This document shows, in pieces, positions 17,931-26,758 of a stretch of DNA of 64,000 nucleotides. Source of the DNA: Spirochaetales bacterium (GTDB taxonomy: Bacteria > Spirochaetota > Spirochaetia > DSM-2461); contig JAFGXR010000040.1 of the NCBI GenBank assembly GCA_016936555.1, positions 49,856-113,855 of the forward strand, in the 5' to 3' direction. The notes below the pieces were generated by a model that saw only the letters and a list, made by a program, of their open reading frames with translations, was not told the origin of the DNA and did not search any database. A program made the translations under genes and the position numbers. The stretch's first letter is position 1; each line of letters begins with the position of its first letter.

Positions 17931-18024
17931 TTATTAAAAGGGTCGTCCTTCCAGACGCCTATACATTCCCGTGGGTATCATGTCTTGATTTGTTGAATGC
18001 AATAAATCGCTATACCTATTTATT

Positions 18025-18053
18025 TTAAAGGAACGATCACTATACTTTATAAT
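18025..18053 (+). promoter_or_regulatory. Predicted promoter of the chemoreceptor gene
   Basis: TTAAAG (18025-18030) and TATAAT (18048-18053) are separated by 17 bases. The -10 is perfect and the -35 is weak. The same region also fits part of a sigma28 site (TAAA, 15 bases, then a sequence ending ATAA), the factor that often drives chemotaxis genes. I cannot tell which is used. Confidence 0.4.
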
Positions 18054-18110
18054 ATATCAATCGCGAAAAACAGAGCATGCATTCGAAAATGACGGTGTTC
18101 GGGAGAATTT

Positions 18111-20141
18111 ATGAATCTGAAAAATTTTAAAATCGCAACAAAATTATTTGCCGGATTTTCTTTGATTCTGATTATGCTGGTCGGCGTATCCCTATTTCAG
18201 GTGATATCTCTGAACACCATGCATGATCTCCAGGTAGAGAGCAAATCAAGGGCTTTGGACGCCGTGGAAATCCAGACCATAGCCAACAGAGTGGATGCCG
18301 TTTATGCGGTAATCGCCGATTCCATTATAAACCGGAACCTGGAAGAGAGCAGAAATGATTTTGCAGAGGTTAAGAAAAGTGCGGCGGCTGATATGATGAC
18401 CGTCCGCGATCTGGTCGATACCGAACGGGAAGAGGCGTGGGCCGATGAATTTGAAAAGGGATTCACGAATTATCTGGCCTTGTTTGAAAACAGAGTGCTC
18501 CCCATTTTAGCCAAAGAAGAGTCGATCGAAGAGCGAATGACCGACAGCCTTGAAATTATGAAAATAGCCATAGATGTGGAAGCTGTATATCCCGTCATTG
18601 CCGATGGCATTATCTACAGAGACCTGGAGGAAACCAGAGCGGAATGGATGAAAATAAGAGATCATTCAGAAATCGATATCGCCACGGTCAGAAATCTGTC
18701 AGATACAGAGAAAGAAAGAGAGCTGGCTGAACGGTTCGCAGAGAATTACAGGACATATCTTGATCTTTATGAAAAACAGACTCTGCCCCTGCTGTCCCAG
18801 CCCGAAACGGCGGCGAACAGCCAGAGAATAAAGAATCTCGATGAAGCCATGGATCAGGCCCGGATGGGAACACTCTCGGCTCTGGACGCGATTAATAAAT
18901 CTCTGGAAGAGGAAACTCTTGCTGTTATGGAAGATGAAAAGAAATTGCGGAATCTGGATGAAGAGATCGACCTCATCCGCGACAGCACGATAATGCCTTT
19001 GTCCCGGATAGCCGAATCGTTGAAGAATGAACAGCTGGAGGCGGACAAACACTTCGAAGAGAGGAGCAACGCCACAAGGATGATGACCATTCTAGTCAGT
19101 TTTGCCTCTGTCCTGCTGGGGCTCCTCATCGCATTTCTCATCACAATAGACATTACGCGGCCTCTGGCCAGGATGGTCACTTTAGTGACGGAAATGGCCG
19201 GAGGTGACCTGACCAATACCGTGGAGATTCACCGCAAAGATGAAATCGGCATACTTATAAATTCATTGAACCTGATGTCTGAGAAACTGAGGGAGATCGT
19301 ATCTGAAATTCATTTAGTCGCCGACAGCGTCTCCACCGGCAGCGAACAGATCAATTCATCATCACAGCTCTTATCGCAGGGAGCGACGGAACAGGCGGCT
19401 TCGGTCGAGGAAACCAGTTCCGCCATGGAACAGATGGGAGCCAATATTCAGCAGAACGCCGACAACTCGGACCAGACGGAAAAAATTTCACGTAAGGCAG
19501 CAAATGACGCTGAAGTAACGGGTAGCGCCGTCATAGAAGCCGTTGAAGCGATGAACCAGATTGCAAAGAAAATCTCCATTATTGAGGAAATAGCCCGTCA
19601 GACAAACCTCCTGGCCCTGAACGCCGCCATTGAAGCCGCCAGAGCCGGGGAACAGGGCAAGGGATTTGCCGTGGTCGCTTCAGAAGTCCGCAAACTGGCA
19701 GAGCGAAGCCAGATTGCAGCAGGAGAAATATCCCAGTTATCGATTTCCACAGTAGATATTGCTGAAAAAGCCGGAGACATGTTAACGAAGCTGGTTCCCA
19801 ATATACAAAAGACTTCCGAGCTGATTCAGGAAATCAGTGCTTCCAGTATGGAACAGAATTCCGGAGTGGATCAGATTACAGGCGCCGTGCAGCAGCTGAA
19901 CCTCGTTATCCAGCAGTCTGCCGCATCGACAGAAGAACTGGCCGCGACGGCCGAAAGTCTGGCCAGTCAGGCAAGAGAGATGAAAGAGTTAATCTCTTTC
20001 TTTAAAATTGATAAAAATCAGAAATTACTCCGGGAACCACGAAGAAGCCCGGTCGAAGAAAGTAAAAAGAAAATGATATCTACCGGAATCGCTCTGATTG
20101 ATAAAGAGGATTACAGCGAATCTGATTTCGGTGATTTTTAA
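18111..20141 (+). CDS. Methyl-accepting chemotaxis protein with duplicated sensor module
   Basis: This is a 676-residue inner-membrane chemoreceptor. TM1 is near residues 12-32 and TM2 near 325-347, followed by HAMP ([21 protein letters not shown]) and the signalling domain, whose conserved tip contains [20 protein letters not shown]. The periplasmic part contains a direct duplication: residues 61-133 ([20 protein letters not shown]) and 155-228 ([20 protein letters not shown]) are clearly related. The C-terminal tail does not end in the NWETF-type CheR/CheB tether. It has its own promoter and is convergent with the rlmK-like gene. The ligand is unknown. It would feed CheA and the periplasmic flagella. 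Confidence 0.95.
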   Translation: MNLKNFKIATKLFAGFSLILIMLVGVSLFQVISLNTMHDLQVESKSRALDAVEIQTIANRVDAVYAVIADSIINRNLEESRNDFAEVKKSAAADMMTVRDLVDTEREEAWADEFEKGFTNYLALFENRVLPILAKEESIEERMTDSLEIMKIAIDVEAVYPVIADGIIYRDLEETRAEWMKIRDHSEIDIATVRNLSDTEKERELAERFAENYRTYLDLYEKQTLPLLSQPETAANSQRIKNLDEAMDQARMGTLSALDAINKSLEEETLAVMEDEKKLRNLDEEIDLIRDSTIMPLSRIAESLKNEQLEADKHFEERSNATRMMTILVSFASVLLGLLIAFLITIDITRPLARMVTLVTEMAGGDLTNTVEIHRKDEIGILINSLNLMSEKLREIVSEIHLVADSVSTGSEQINSSSQLLSQGATEQAASVEETSSAMEQMGANIQQNADNSDQTEKISRKAANDAEVTGSAVIEAVEAMNQIAKKISIIEEIARQTNLLALNAAIEAARAGEQGKGFAVVASEVRKLAERSQIAAGEISQLSISTVDIAEKAGDMLTKLVPNIQKTSELIQEISASSMEQNSGVDQITGAVQQLNLVIQQSAASTEELAATAESLASQAREMKELISFFKIDKNQKLLREPRRSPVEESKKKMISTGIALIDKEDYSESDFGDF

Positions 20142-20173
20142 CCGGAACCTCTTTTCCTCCCGGTATACTCAGA

Positions 20174-21121
20174 TTATCTTCTTTTTTCGATAATCCAGCA
20201 TTTATGGATTTTGCTTCCCTTGAAATCCTCCGGTATGGTTTCATCGCTTATATTATGGACAAACCCGTTTTCTCTAACGGCGGGATCGATACGGAATTTG
20301 GTAAAATTGGTGGAAAAAATGAGGATCCCGTTTTTCGTCAGGAGAGAGAGACAATGGTTGATCATGGCCAAATGGTCCTTCTGAATATCCAGAACCTTCT
20401 TCATCTTCCGGCTGTTGGAAAAAGTAGGAGGGTCGAGGATGATCAGATCCCAGCTCTCTTTTTTCTGTGCCGCTTCCTCGAGAAAAGCAAAGACATCGCT
20501 ATTCTCATATTTGTGGGACGCCGCGGTGAAGTTATTAAGCTCCATATTCTCTCTGGCCCAGTTCAGGTAGACATTCGAAAGATCGACAGAAGTGGTCGAT
20601 GCCGCCCCGCCCGCCGCCGCGTAGACAGAAAAGGATCCCGTATAGGCGAAGAGATTGAGAACCCGTTTCCCCGAAGAGTTCTCCCTGACGAGCTGTCTCG
20701 TATCCCGGTGGTCCAGAAAAAGACCCGTATCAATGTAGTCAGATAGATTCACCTTGAAATTCAGCCCGTACTCACTGATCCGCTCTGTTATGTTTTCCGC
20801 TTTATATTTCCCGTACTGTTTCCCTCCCGTGAGGAGCTCTCTCGTTTTAACAAAGATCCGCTCTTCCGGAACATAGAGGTTTTTCCCGGCCGTCTCGACC
20901 AGCAGGTCCATTTCCTCCGGAGAGAAGGTCTCTTTGTTATTTGATTCAAAGAGAGTCACATGAAGGTATTTTCCATAAAAATCAATAGCCAGAGGAATAT
21001 CGCCCATATCCCTGTTATAGACGCGATAAGCCTCGATTCCCGAATCGAGAGCCCACTTTCTCATATCGCCATGTTTCTTTTTCAGGTGTTTTGCAAATTT
21101 CTTCAGTTTTTCCTCTGTCAT
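20174..21121 (-). CDS. RlmK-like 23S rRNA methyltransferase (class I SAM)
   Basis: This is a 315-residue enzyme that matches the C-terminal RlmK half of RlmKL/YcbY. It has the substrate region FKVNLSDYIDTGLFLDHRDTR, the SAM-binding motif NLFAYTGSFSVYAAAGGA, the acidic ribose-binding VDLS, and the catalytic-type ILDPPTFSNS motif. RlmK makes m7G at position 2069 of 23S rRNA in E. coli. The THUMP-RlmL half is absent, so this is a stand-alone form; related RlmI-type enzymes act on cytosine C5, and I cannot fully exclude that specificity. A GGAG-type site precedes the ATG at 21119-21121. The gene starts just downstream of the terminator of the preceding small gene. Confidence 0.82.
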   Translation of the reverse strand: MTEEKLKKFAKHLKKKHGDMRKWALDSGIEAYRVYNRDMGDIPLAIDFYGKYLHVTLFESNNKETFSPEEMDLLVETAGKNLYVPEERIFVKTRELLTGGKQYGKYKAENITERISEYGLNFKVNLSDYIDTGLFLDHRDTRQLVRENSSGKRVLNLFAYTGSFSVYAAAGGAASTTSVDLSNVYLNWARENMELNNFTAASHKYENSDVFAFLEEAAQKKESWDLIILDPPTFSNSRKMKKVLDIQKDHLAMINHCLSLLTKNGILIFSTNFTKFRIDPAVRENGFVHNISDETIPEDFKGSKIHKCWIIEKRR

Positions 21122-21143
21122 ACCACTCCGCTCCGCCGGGAAA

Positions 21144-21174
21144 TAAAAAAGGCCGCCCTAAATGACAGCCTTTT
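21144..21174 (-). terminator. Terminator after the 107-residue hypothetical gene
   Basis: Read on the minus strand, AAAAGGC (21168-21174) pairs with GCCTTTT (within 21147-21153) around a 14-base loop, and a T run follows. It lies directly after the stop codon at 21179 and upstream of the methyltransferase gene. Confidence 0.65.
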
Positions 21175-21178
21175 CTGA

Positions 21179-21502
21179 TTATTCAATCTCACCGATTTCT
21201 TTCAGTTTTTCGATGGCTTCATCTTTTTCTTTGACTTTCGTCTTCTTCACGGCTTTCGTCAAGATATTGTCCCACTGTTTCTCCGGCTGTTCGTCTTTCA
21301 TTTCCTCGAGCAGGAAGAGAATGTCATCACTCATTTCCAGGTTGTAGATTCTGTCGCCGTCATAAAAAAAGAGTTCGACGAATGCGTTGATGAAATCACC
21401 TACGCTTCTCTGCTCTCTGATAGTTTTGCGGCCGAGCATTTCCTGCTTTTTCTGGGCTCTTTTAAGATCTCTGTTTCTTCTTTCGATATCTGTGCTTTTC
21501 AT
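21179..21502 (-). CDS. Small charged hypothetical protein
   Basis: This 107-residue protein is highly charged, with basic helices at the N-terminus (RRNRDLKRAQKKQEMLGRK) and an acidic/basic C-terminus (KTKVKEKDEAIEKLKEIGEIE). The middle contains FINAFVELFFYDGDRIYNLEMSDDI, which looks like a compact helical core. No known family is evident. I chose the ATG at 21500-21502, because GAGGA lies just upstream; longer forms would overlap the upstream operon region. It has its own terminator. Confidence 0.6.
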   Translation of the reverse strand: MKSTDIERRNRDLKRAQKKQEMLGRKTIREQRSVGDFINAFVELFFYDGDRIYNLEMSDDILFLLEEMKDEQPEKQWDNILTKAVKKTKVKEKDEAIEKLKEIGEIE

Positions 21503-21579
21503 TTTGTTATCCTCGGAAATTTTCCGACCCCAATATAACGCAGAAGAGAACTGTTGTTCAATATGTATGAGACGGGTCT

Positions 21580-22185
21580 CTAATAACCCTTGTTGAGAAT
21601 ATCTTCTCCGTTGTGAATGCCCCAGAGCCACTGATCGCTATCGCCCAGCAGGGTTGCGGCGACCATGGCTTCGTTGTAGGTAATTTCATCATTCCAGCTG
21701 TCAAAAACATTTTCCGCCCTGTGGATCCTGATCACATAGTTTTCCCGGTAGTGCTCCACCAGAAGATCGTGCCACCTCTCGTCACCGCTGTAAAAATCGC
21801 TCACCATGCGGATCATCGACTGTCCCGGCATTTCGACAGAAAAGGAGATATCCAGTCCCTCGGACCGGTATGTGAACACGCGGTGCGGACCGATCTCTTT
21901 AGAGGGAAGATTGTATTTTCCGGAGAGCAGTTTTTCCGCCGTTTCACGGCTCATGATCACCGCAGTCAGGAACCCAGATCCGCCGTCTTCCGCGACCTCC
22001 AGTGTTTCCGCTCTGGCAAAAGCCGCTTTCTTAACCGATACAATAACCCCTCTGTCCCGGCTTTTGCCGAAGAGCCCGTCGTCAAACTCATCATAGATGC
22101 TGACGACCGGTTCCGGATCCGGCGCTGAAGCCACCAGGGGAAACCGGAGGGCAAGAACAAAAAGGGGAATCAATTTATTTCTCAT
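21580..22185 (-). CDS. Secreted hypothetical protein at end of DUF4230-like operon
   Basis: This 201-residue protein has a short N-terminal signal peptide (MRNKLIPLFVLALRFPLVASA). The mature part is acidic, with strand-like stretches and a C-terminal segment containing YNEAMVAATLLGDSDQWLWGIHNGED. No family is recognised. Its ATG overlaps the end of the upstream gene by four bases, so it is translationally coupled to the membrane proteins encoded before it. A periplasmic partner of those proteins is a reasonable inference. Confidence 0.7.
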   Translation of the reverse strand: MRNKLIPLFVLALRFPLVASAPDPEPVVSIYDEFDDGLFGKSRDRGVIVSVKKAAFARAETLEVAEDGGSGFLTAVIMSRETAEKLLSGKYNLPSKEIGPHRVFTYRSEGLDISFSVEMPGQSMIRMVSDFYSGDERWHDLLVEHYRENYVIRIHRAENVFDSWNDEITYNEAMVAATLLGDSDQWLWGIHNGEDILNKGY

Positions 22186-22937
22186 AATTTCCTCTCCCTG
22201 AATTTCACTTCGGCGAATCCGCTGTCCGTCAGAATTTTGCGAATCAGATCCCGGCTGTTTTCATCGGCATCGGAGAGTATGCCGAGACCGACAACCCTGT
22301 CTCTGATACGGGGCTCCAGGAAATCCACCAGATCTCTCCATTGAGCCGGGGTCATTCTGGCATCGGGAAAATTATCATCTGACGGTTTGCGGTCCTCAAT
22401 ATACATTTCGGTTATTTCGGCGGGAGGGAGATGCAGACTTACAATTTTTCCTTCTCCTTCCTCCTCAACCATCATATAGGAGTTGAGAGCACCTTCTCCG
22501 AATAGAGCGGGATTACTGAAAACGGTACCCGAAATATTTATTCCCGCTTTAACCACCGCATTGAGAATGACAAATTCGTATACATCGACGGCCGGATCAA
22601 ACCCGCAGTCCAGACAGGCTTTGTATATTCTCAAAAGCTCCTGCTGTTGTTCGTCTCCCGAAAGGCCCCTGTCATACATCTCCCTGAGGGCCCACCAACT
22701 CAAATCCCGGTCTACAAAATCATAGGGGAAAATAAGCTTGAGCCTGTATTCAGACGTATTGAGAAGATAGAGATCTCCGATTTCCTCCGCCGCCGTATAA
22801 GCCGAACTGCTTTTCCGGCTGAAAAGAGAAAAACGGGGAAGAGAGAGGCCCACAACATACCGGTCCAGAAAAAGAAATGTCACAGCGGCTAGCAAAAGGG
22901 TAAAGAGTATCGGGAGAATAAGGGATTTAAACTTCAT
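22182..22937 (-). CDS. Membrane-anchored DUF4230-like protein (second of tandem pair)
   Basis: This 251-residue protein has one N-terminal transmembrane segment (ILPILFTLLLAAVTFLFLDRYVVGL) and a large periplasmic domain. The pattern FVILNAVVKAGINISG, then VSLHLPPAEITEMYIED, then a long helix and FAEVKFRE follows the layout of the DUF4230 family. The family function is unknown to me. It overlaps both neighbours (11 bases with the gene before, 4 bases with the gene after). The upstream gene encodes a shorter protein with the same layout, so the pair probably arose by duplication. Confidence 0.65.
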   Translation of the reverse strand: MKFKSLILPILFTLLLAAVTFLFLDRYVVGLSLPRFSLFSRKSSSAYTAAEEIGDLYLLNTSEYRLKLIFPYDFVDRDLSWWALREMYDRGLSGDEQQQELLRIYKACLDCGFDPAVDVYEFVILNAVVKAGINISGTVFSNPALFGEGALNSYMMVEEEGEGKIVSLHLPPAEITEMYIEDRKPSDDNFPDARMTPAQWRDLVDFLEPRIRDRVVGLGILSDADENSRDLIRKILTDSGFAEVKFRERKL

Positions 22938-23508
22938 CTCCCTCTCCTTTGCCCGAATGCTCGAAACGGATATCGGTTATGCCCCGGTCCCGCAGAATAC
23001 CGGTAATGAGGCTCTGAAGATTTCTGTCCGCCCGTTCGAGCAGTTCCGAATCGACAGCTTCCTTCCGGATGCGTTCTTTTTCATCATATACCGTATCGAG
23101 ATAATCGCTCTGTTTAATCCTTCCGAAACGCTCCAGGGCAAAATACTCATCGATGGAGCTCTCGTCGGCATCGATACTGAATATCCGGGGAGAACTGTAT
23201 GATACGACAATCCGGTTCTCTTCGGCTTTCAGGGAAAAACCGCTCGAGAGATCCACCCCGGCCGTCACGATATAATTAATGGTAAAGAGAGAGCGCTTAT
23301 CGACAATAAGGTTCTCCCTGACTTCCGTATAGATAACATTTCTGTAGATTTGTCTCGCCGTCACGAGCTCCTGAAGATTGCGGATCCTGTCTCCCGCCTC
23401 CTCCAGCTTTCTGTCCCGCAATTCGAGAGAGAGAAGAAAAACAAGAGCGACTACGGGCAGTGAAAAGAGAAGAAAATAATTAAGGGGAGCAGGAGCCTTT
23501 TTCCGCAT
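22927..23508 (-). CDS. Membrane-anchored DUF4230-like protein (first of tandem pair)
   Basis: This 193-residue protein has one transmembrane helix near residues 10-26 (YFLLFSLPVVALVFLLSLEL) and a periplasmic domain. It carries the DUF4230 pattern: LVTARQIYRNVIYTEV, SLFTINYIVTAGVDLSSGF, a strand ending RIVVSYSSPRIFSID, then a helix ERIRKEAVDSELLERADRNL and GITDIRFE. It is the first gene of a three-gene minus-strand operon. A cell-envelope role is likely, but the molecular activity is unknown. Confidence 0.7.
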   Translation of the reverse strand: MRKKAPAPLNYFLLFSLPVVALVFLLSLELRDRKLEEAGDRIRNLQELVTARQIYRNVIYTEVRENLIVDKRSLFTINYIVTAGVDLSSGFSLKAEENRIVVSYSSPRIFSIDADESSIDEYFALERFGRIKQSDYLDTVYDEKERIRKEAVDSELLERADRNLQSLITGILRDRGITDIRFEHSGKGEGDEV

Positions 23509-23552
23509 AATAATATTATGCCGTATTTTTTTAAAAATTTAAACGATACTTA

Positions 23553-24173
23553 TCAGATATTTTCCAGGCCCTTGAGGACCTGTTCATACTGCTCCCTGTA
23601 GTCGCCACCATATTCCATAACCGTCTCGCCTTTTTTAATCGTCTCCAGAAGCTCTTCCTTAATCTCGATAAGACGGTTGTAACAGGGAGGGCAGATCCTC
23701 GGATCGCTGTTCAGCAGCTCAACGACAGATCCTTCAATAAAGATATGGAGCGATTCGAGCTTCTGAAAAGGGCTGTTGAAACCGAAACCCTCCAGATTGC
23801 GGGAAACGGAGAATTTCAAACCGGCCACAAGGGCTTCATCGAGGTTGCCCAGCTTCGACGCTGATGGAAACTTCTGTTTGACAGAAGCGAGAACAGCGCA
23901 GGCGATCTGTGTGGGAAAGTAGAGAAAATCGATTTTATCCTCTTCGGAAATTGACCCGGCATACTCATCTTTATAAACCGGCCAGCTTCCATCGGGAGCC
24001 TGGTTCTCGATAAGTGACCGGCAGAAATCGATGATCTGTTCTTCCGTATAATTATCGTGGGGGATCATTCCTTTGTGGAGTCCTTTCAGAACCAGCCTCA
24101 TCGACCCGGTTATGACGGACATGTTTTCGTAGTCGTCATCTTTCGATTTGAAAAACTTTTTCATCAATACCAT
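23553..24173 (-). CDS. Hypothetical protein with prenyltransferase-like repeat
   Basis: This is a 206-residue soluble protein. The segment IDFCRSLIENQAPDGSWPVY resembles one QW-type repeat of terpene cyclase/prenyltransferase alpha-toroids, and a second helical pair follows (IACAVLASVKQKF). A CPPCYNRL motif occurs near residue 160. It is too short for an enzyme of that family and lacks the catalytic DxDD. I regard it as unknown. GGGG lies upstream of the ATG at 24171-24173. It is transcribed away from the operon of membrane proteins but on the same strand. Confidence 0.6.
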   Translation of the reverse strand: MVLMKKFFKSKDDDYENMSVITGSMRLVLKGLHKGMIPHDNYTEEQIIDFCRSLIENQAPDGSWPVYKDEYAGSISEEDKIDFLYFPTQIACAVLASVKQKFPSASKLGNLDEALVAGLKFSVSRNLEGFGFNSPFQKLESLHIFIEGSVVELLNSDPRICPPCYNRLIEIKEELLETIKKGETVMEYGGDYREQYEQVLKGLENI

Positions 24174-24266
24174 GGAACTGCCCCTTTCTATATTTTTTTA
24201 TCGTATTATAGATCACCTGATGAATTTTGGGAATAGGGGATTCTGCAAAACCCTCACCTCACCCCG

Positions 24267-24288
24267 CGGGGCTGTTGCAACAGCCCCG
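24267..24288. repeat. Perfect 22-base GC-rich palindrome between pheT and the next gene
   Basis: GGGGCTGTTG and CAACAGCCCC form a perfect 20-base palindrome at 24268-24287, extended by one C-G pair on each side. It lies in the 150-base gap after pheT. No T run follows on either strand, so it is not a standard terminator. It could be a REP-like element or a protein-binding site. The flank CCTCACCTCACCCC is pyrimidine-rich. Confidence 0.6.
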
Positions 24289-24323
24289 GCTAAGGAGAGG
24301 TTCGCTTTACAGAGCGCCTATCG

Positions 24324-26747
24324 TCACTGTTTGAGCGGGAAGCCGCCTTTTTCCAGAGTTTCCATAACGCTCTGTTCCGCCGATGAGATAAACTCGCCGC
24401 TCAGAGTCTTTTCCTTATCGGAAAAAGTCGTTCTGACCGTCACGGCTTTCTGTCCGTTTTCCATCTTAAAGATATCGACGACGCGCACGCTGTCCAGCTC
24501 TTTAAGCTTCAGCTTGTTGAGCACGGAAATTACGGAAGCCGCCGGCTCCTTTTCATCGGCTACGACCGTACAATCGAAGGTCGATGAGGGGAAACGGGAA
24601 AGGGGCTCGTATTTGGTTTTGTCCCTGATCTCTTTCTCTTCGAAGTCCGCCAGATCGATTACGGCGATAACCAGATTCCCCTTGATTTTGAAATCCCGGC
24701 ATACGACGGGGTGAACCGAAGTGATAAAACCGGCCATCTTTCCCTGAATCTGGAAGTTCAGTGCCTCATTGGGATGGAGACCTTTCCATTCGGGATCGAC
24801 AAAGGGGTTGACGGCCCTGTAATCGGGACGGCTCATCTTCACTTTGAGGTTCAGGAAGGCGAACAGGTCCTCGAGATGATTGAGAAGATCCATAAAGGGC
24901 GATTCTTTACGGGAGAACCAGGCCAGACCGATCTGATTTCTCTCGATGGAGAATTTCTTTTCATCGGGCAGATAGGACCGGCCGATTTCGAAAAACCTGA
25001 AAGAGCTGTTGGTTTTCTGATTGAGCGCCGCCGCCTGAAGCAGAGAGGGAACCAGAGAGGGCCGCATTCTATCCGTTTCAGGAGACAGGGCGTTTGCCAG
25101 AACCAGTTCATCATTCATCTGATGCCAGGAAGACTTTTCCAGGAGCTTTGCGCCGACCATGGGATAGGTGAGAACTTCATGGGCCCTGGCGCGGAGGACC
25201 AGAAAATCCTGAATGTTCCGCGCCATTTTTTTGGCATTGGAGAGCCGGACGGCGCTGATTGTATTGAGAGGCGAGACGGGAACGATATTATCGTATCCGA
25301 TAACCCGCCCCACTTCCTCGATGATATCGGCATCGCATTCGATATCCTTGGTAGCCCGGTAGGAAGGCACGGTTACGGAAAGGGTACCGCCTTTTGTCTC
25401 AACGGCGAATTCGAGCGATTCGAGAATGGAAACGATTCTGGAAGTTTCCAGCTCCTTGCCGAGAACGCGGCAGATATGTTCCGCTGTCATGTCCAGAACC
25501 AGGGGAGCTTTCTCTTCTCCATATCCGTCGGAAACGATTCCGCCGACGACTTTCGCATCGGGACAGAGCTGCAGGACAAGATCGAGTGTTCTCAGGAGAG
25601 TCTGTTTCACCTGGCGGGTATCGAGACATTTTTCATAGCGCTGCGAAGCATCGGTTCTCAGTCCGAGGCGGGAGGAGGTCATGCGGACCTCTGAATCCAC
25701 CCAGTTGGCCACTTCGATAAAGATGCGGCTCGTCGTCTCTTTGACACCGCTGTCCAGTCCGCCCATGATACCGGCTATGCTGGAGGGTCCCCCGGCATCG
25801 CAGACCAGAGTGTCCGCGGGGTTCAGCTCCCGTTCCACTTCATCGAGAGTCGTAAAGGTTTTGTCCCGGTCGCCGGCGCGGCGGACAATGATCCTGGAAC
25901 CTTTAATGGTATCGCGGTCGAACATATGAAGGGGATGACCCAGTTCGAGCATAACGTAATTGGAGATGTCGACGATGTTGTTGATAGCTCTGAGTCCGCA
26001 GGCTTCGAGTCTCTCTTTCATCCACCGGGGGCTCTCCTGAACCGTCACGTTGTCAACGGCGAGACCGGAAAACCCGAGACAGGCCGAATCGGGGTCGACT
26101 TCAAGGGAAACGGGAGACCTCTCGTCGGTGAATCGGGCGGTCAGCTCTTTCTCCCAGGCCTCGCCGTAGGGCTTTTTCAGCTCCTGTCCGAATACGGCGG
26201 CGAATTCCCGGGCCATACCGTAATGCCCCCAGAGGTCGGGTCGGTGGGTCAGCGATTTGTTGTCGATATCGAGGAGGATATCTCTTCTCCGCCCCAGATG
26301 GTCGAGCATGGTTTCGCCGATAACCGCGTCTTCCGGCAATTCGGCGAGTCCGCTGTCATCGCTTCCGATGGAGAGTTCCGTCTCGCTGCAGAGCATCCCT
26401 TCGGACATAACGCCGCGGATTTTCTTCGGAGTCAGGGTGAACCCGCCGGGAAAAGTGGTTCCGATCGGCGCGAAGGGAACCTTTTTGCCGGGAGCCACGT
26501 TGGGAGCCCCGCAGACGACCTCGCGGATGCCTTTGCCGGTTTCGAATTTTACCAGATGAAGGTGCTCCGAATCGGGATGGGGATTCACTTCGGTAATTTG
26601 GGCTACGGTGACATTTCCCAGCAGCTCCCCTGTCATCAGGACCTCTTCCACCTCGCAGGTGGCCAGAGTGAATTTGACTGCCAGCTCATCGGGCGACATA
26701 TCGGGGATGTTAACAAAATCTTTTATCCAGTCTATTGATATTATCAT
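24324..26747 (-). CDS. pheT: Phenylalanyl-tRNA synthetase beta subunit
   Basis: This 807-residue subunit is close to the family norm of about 795. Residues 40-150 are the tRNA-binding OB fold (VAQITEVNPHPDSEHLHLVKFETG). The B3/B4 domain contains NIVDISNYVMLELGHPLHMFD, the B5 domain the Mg/DNA-binding-like core, and the C-terminal ferredoxin-like anticodon-binding domain ends near FPLKQ, with SRFPSSTFDCTVVADE as its signature. It forms an alpha2-beta2 enzyme with PheS, whose gene lies 11 bases upstream. Expression is shared with pheS and is predicted to be controlled by the phenylalanine attenuator further upstream. An AGGAAG site precedes the ATG. Confidence 0.97.
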   Translation of the reverse strand: MIISIDWIKDFVNIPDMSPDELAVKFTLATCEVEEVLMTGELLGNVTVAQITEVNPHPDSEHLHLVKFETGKGIREVVCGAPNVAPGKKVPFAPIGTTFPGGFTLTPKKIRGVMSEGMLCSETELSIGSDDSGLAELPEDAVIGETMLDHLGRRRDILLDIDNKSLTHRPDLWGHYGMAREFAAVFGQELKKPYGEAWEKELTARFTDERSPVSLEVDPDSACLGFSGLAVDNVTVQESPRWMKERLEACGLRAINNIVDISNYVMLELGHPLHMFDRDTIKGSRIIVRRAGDRDKTFTTLDEVERELNPADTLVCDAGGPSSIAGIMGGLDSGVKETTSRIFIEVANWVDSEVRMTSSRLGLRTDASQRYEKCLDTRQVKQTLLRTLDLVLQLCPDAKVVGGIVSDGYGEEKAPLVLDMTAEHICRVLGKELETSRIVSILESLEFAVETKGGTLSVTVPSYRATKDIECDADIIEEVGRVIGYDNIVPVSPLNTISAVRLSNAKKMARNIQDFLVLRARAHEVLTYPMVGAKLLEKSSWHQMNDELVLANALSPETDRMRPSLVPSLLQAAALNQKTNSSFRFFEIGRSYLPDEKKFSIERNQIGLAWFSRKESPFMDLLNHLEDLFAFLNLKVKMSRPDYRAVNPFVDPEWKGLHPNEALNFQIQGKMAGFITSVHPVVCRDFKIKGNLVIAVIDLADFEEKEIRDKTKYEPLSRFPSSTFDCTVVADEKEPAASVISVLNKLKLKELDSVRVVDIFKMENGQKAVTVRTTFSDKEKTLSGEFISSAEQSVMETLEKGGFPLKQ

Positions 26748-26758
26748 TACAATCTTCC

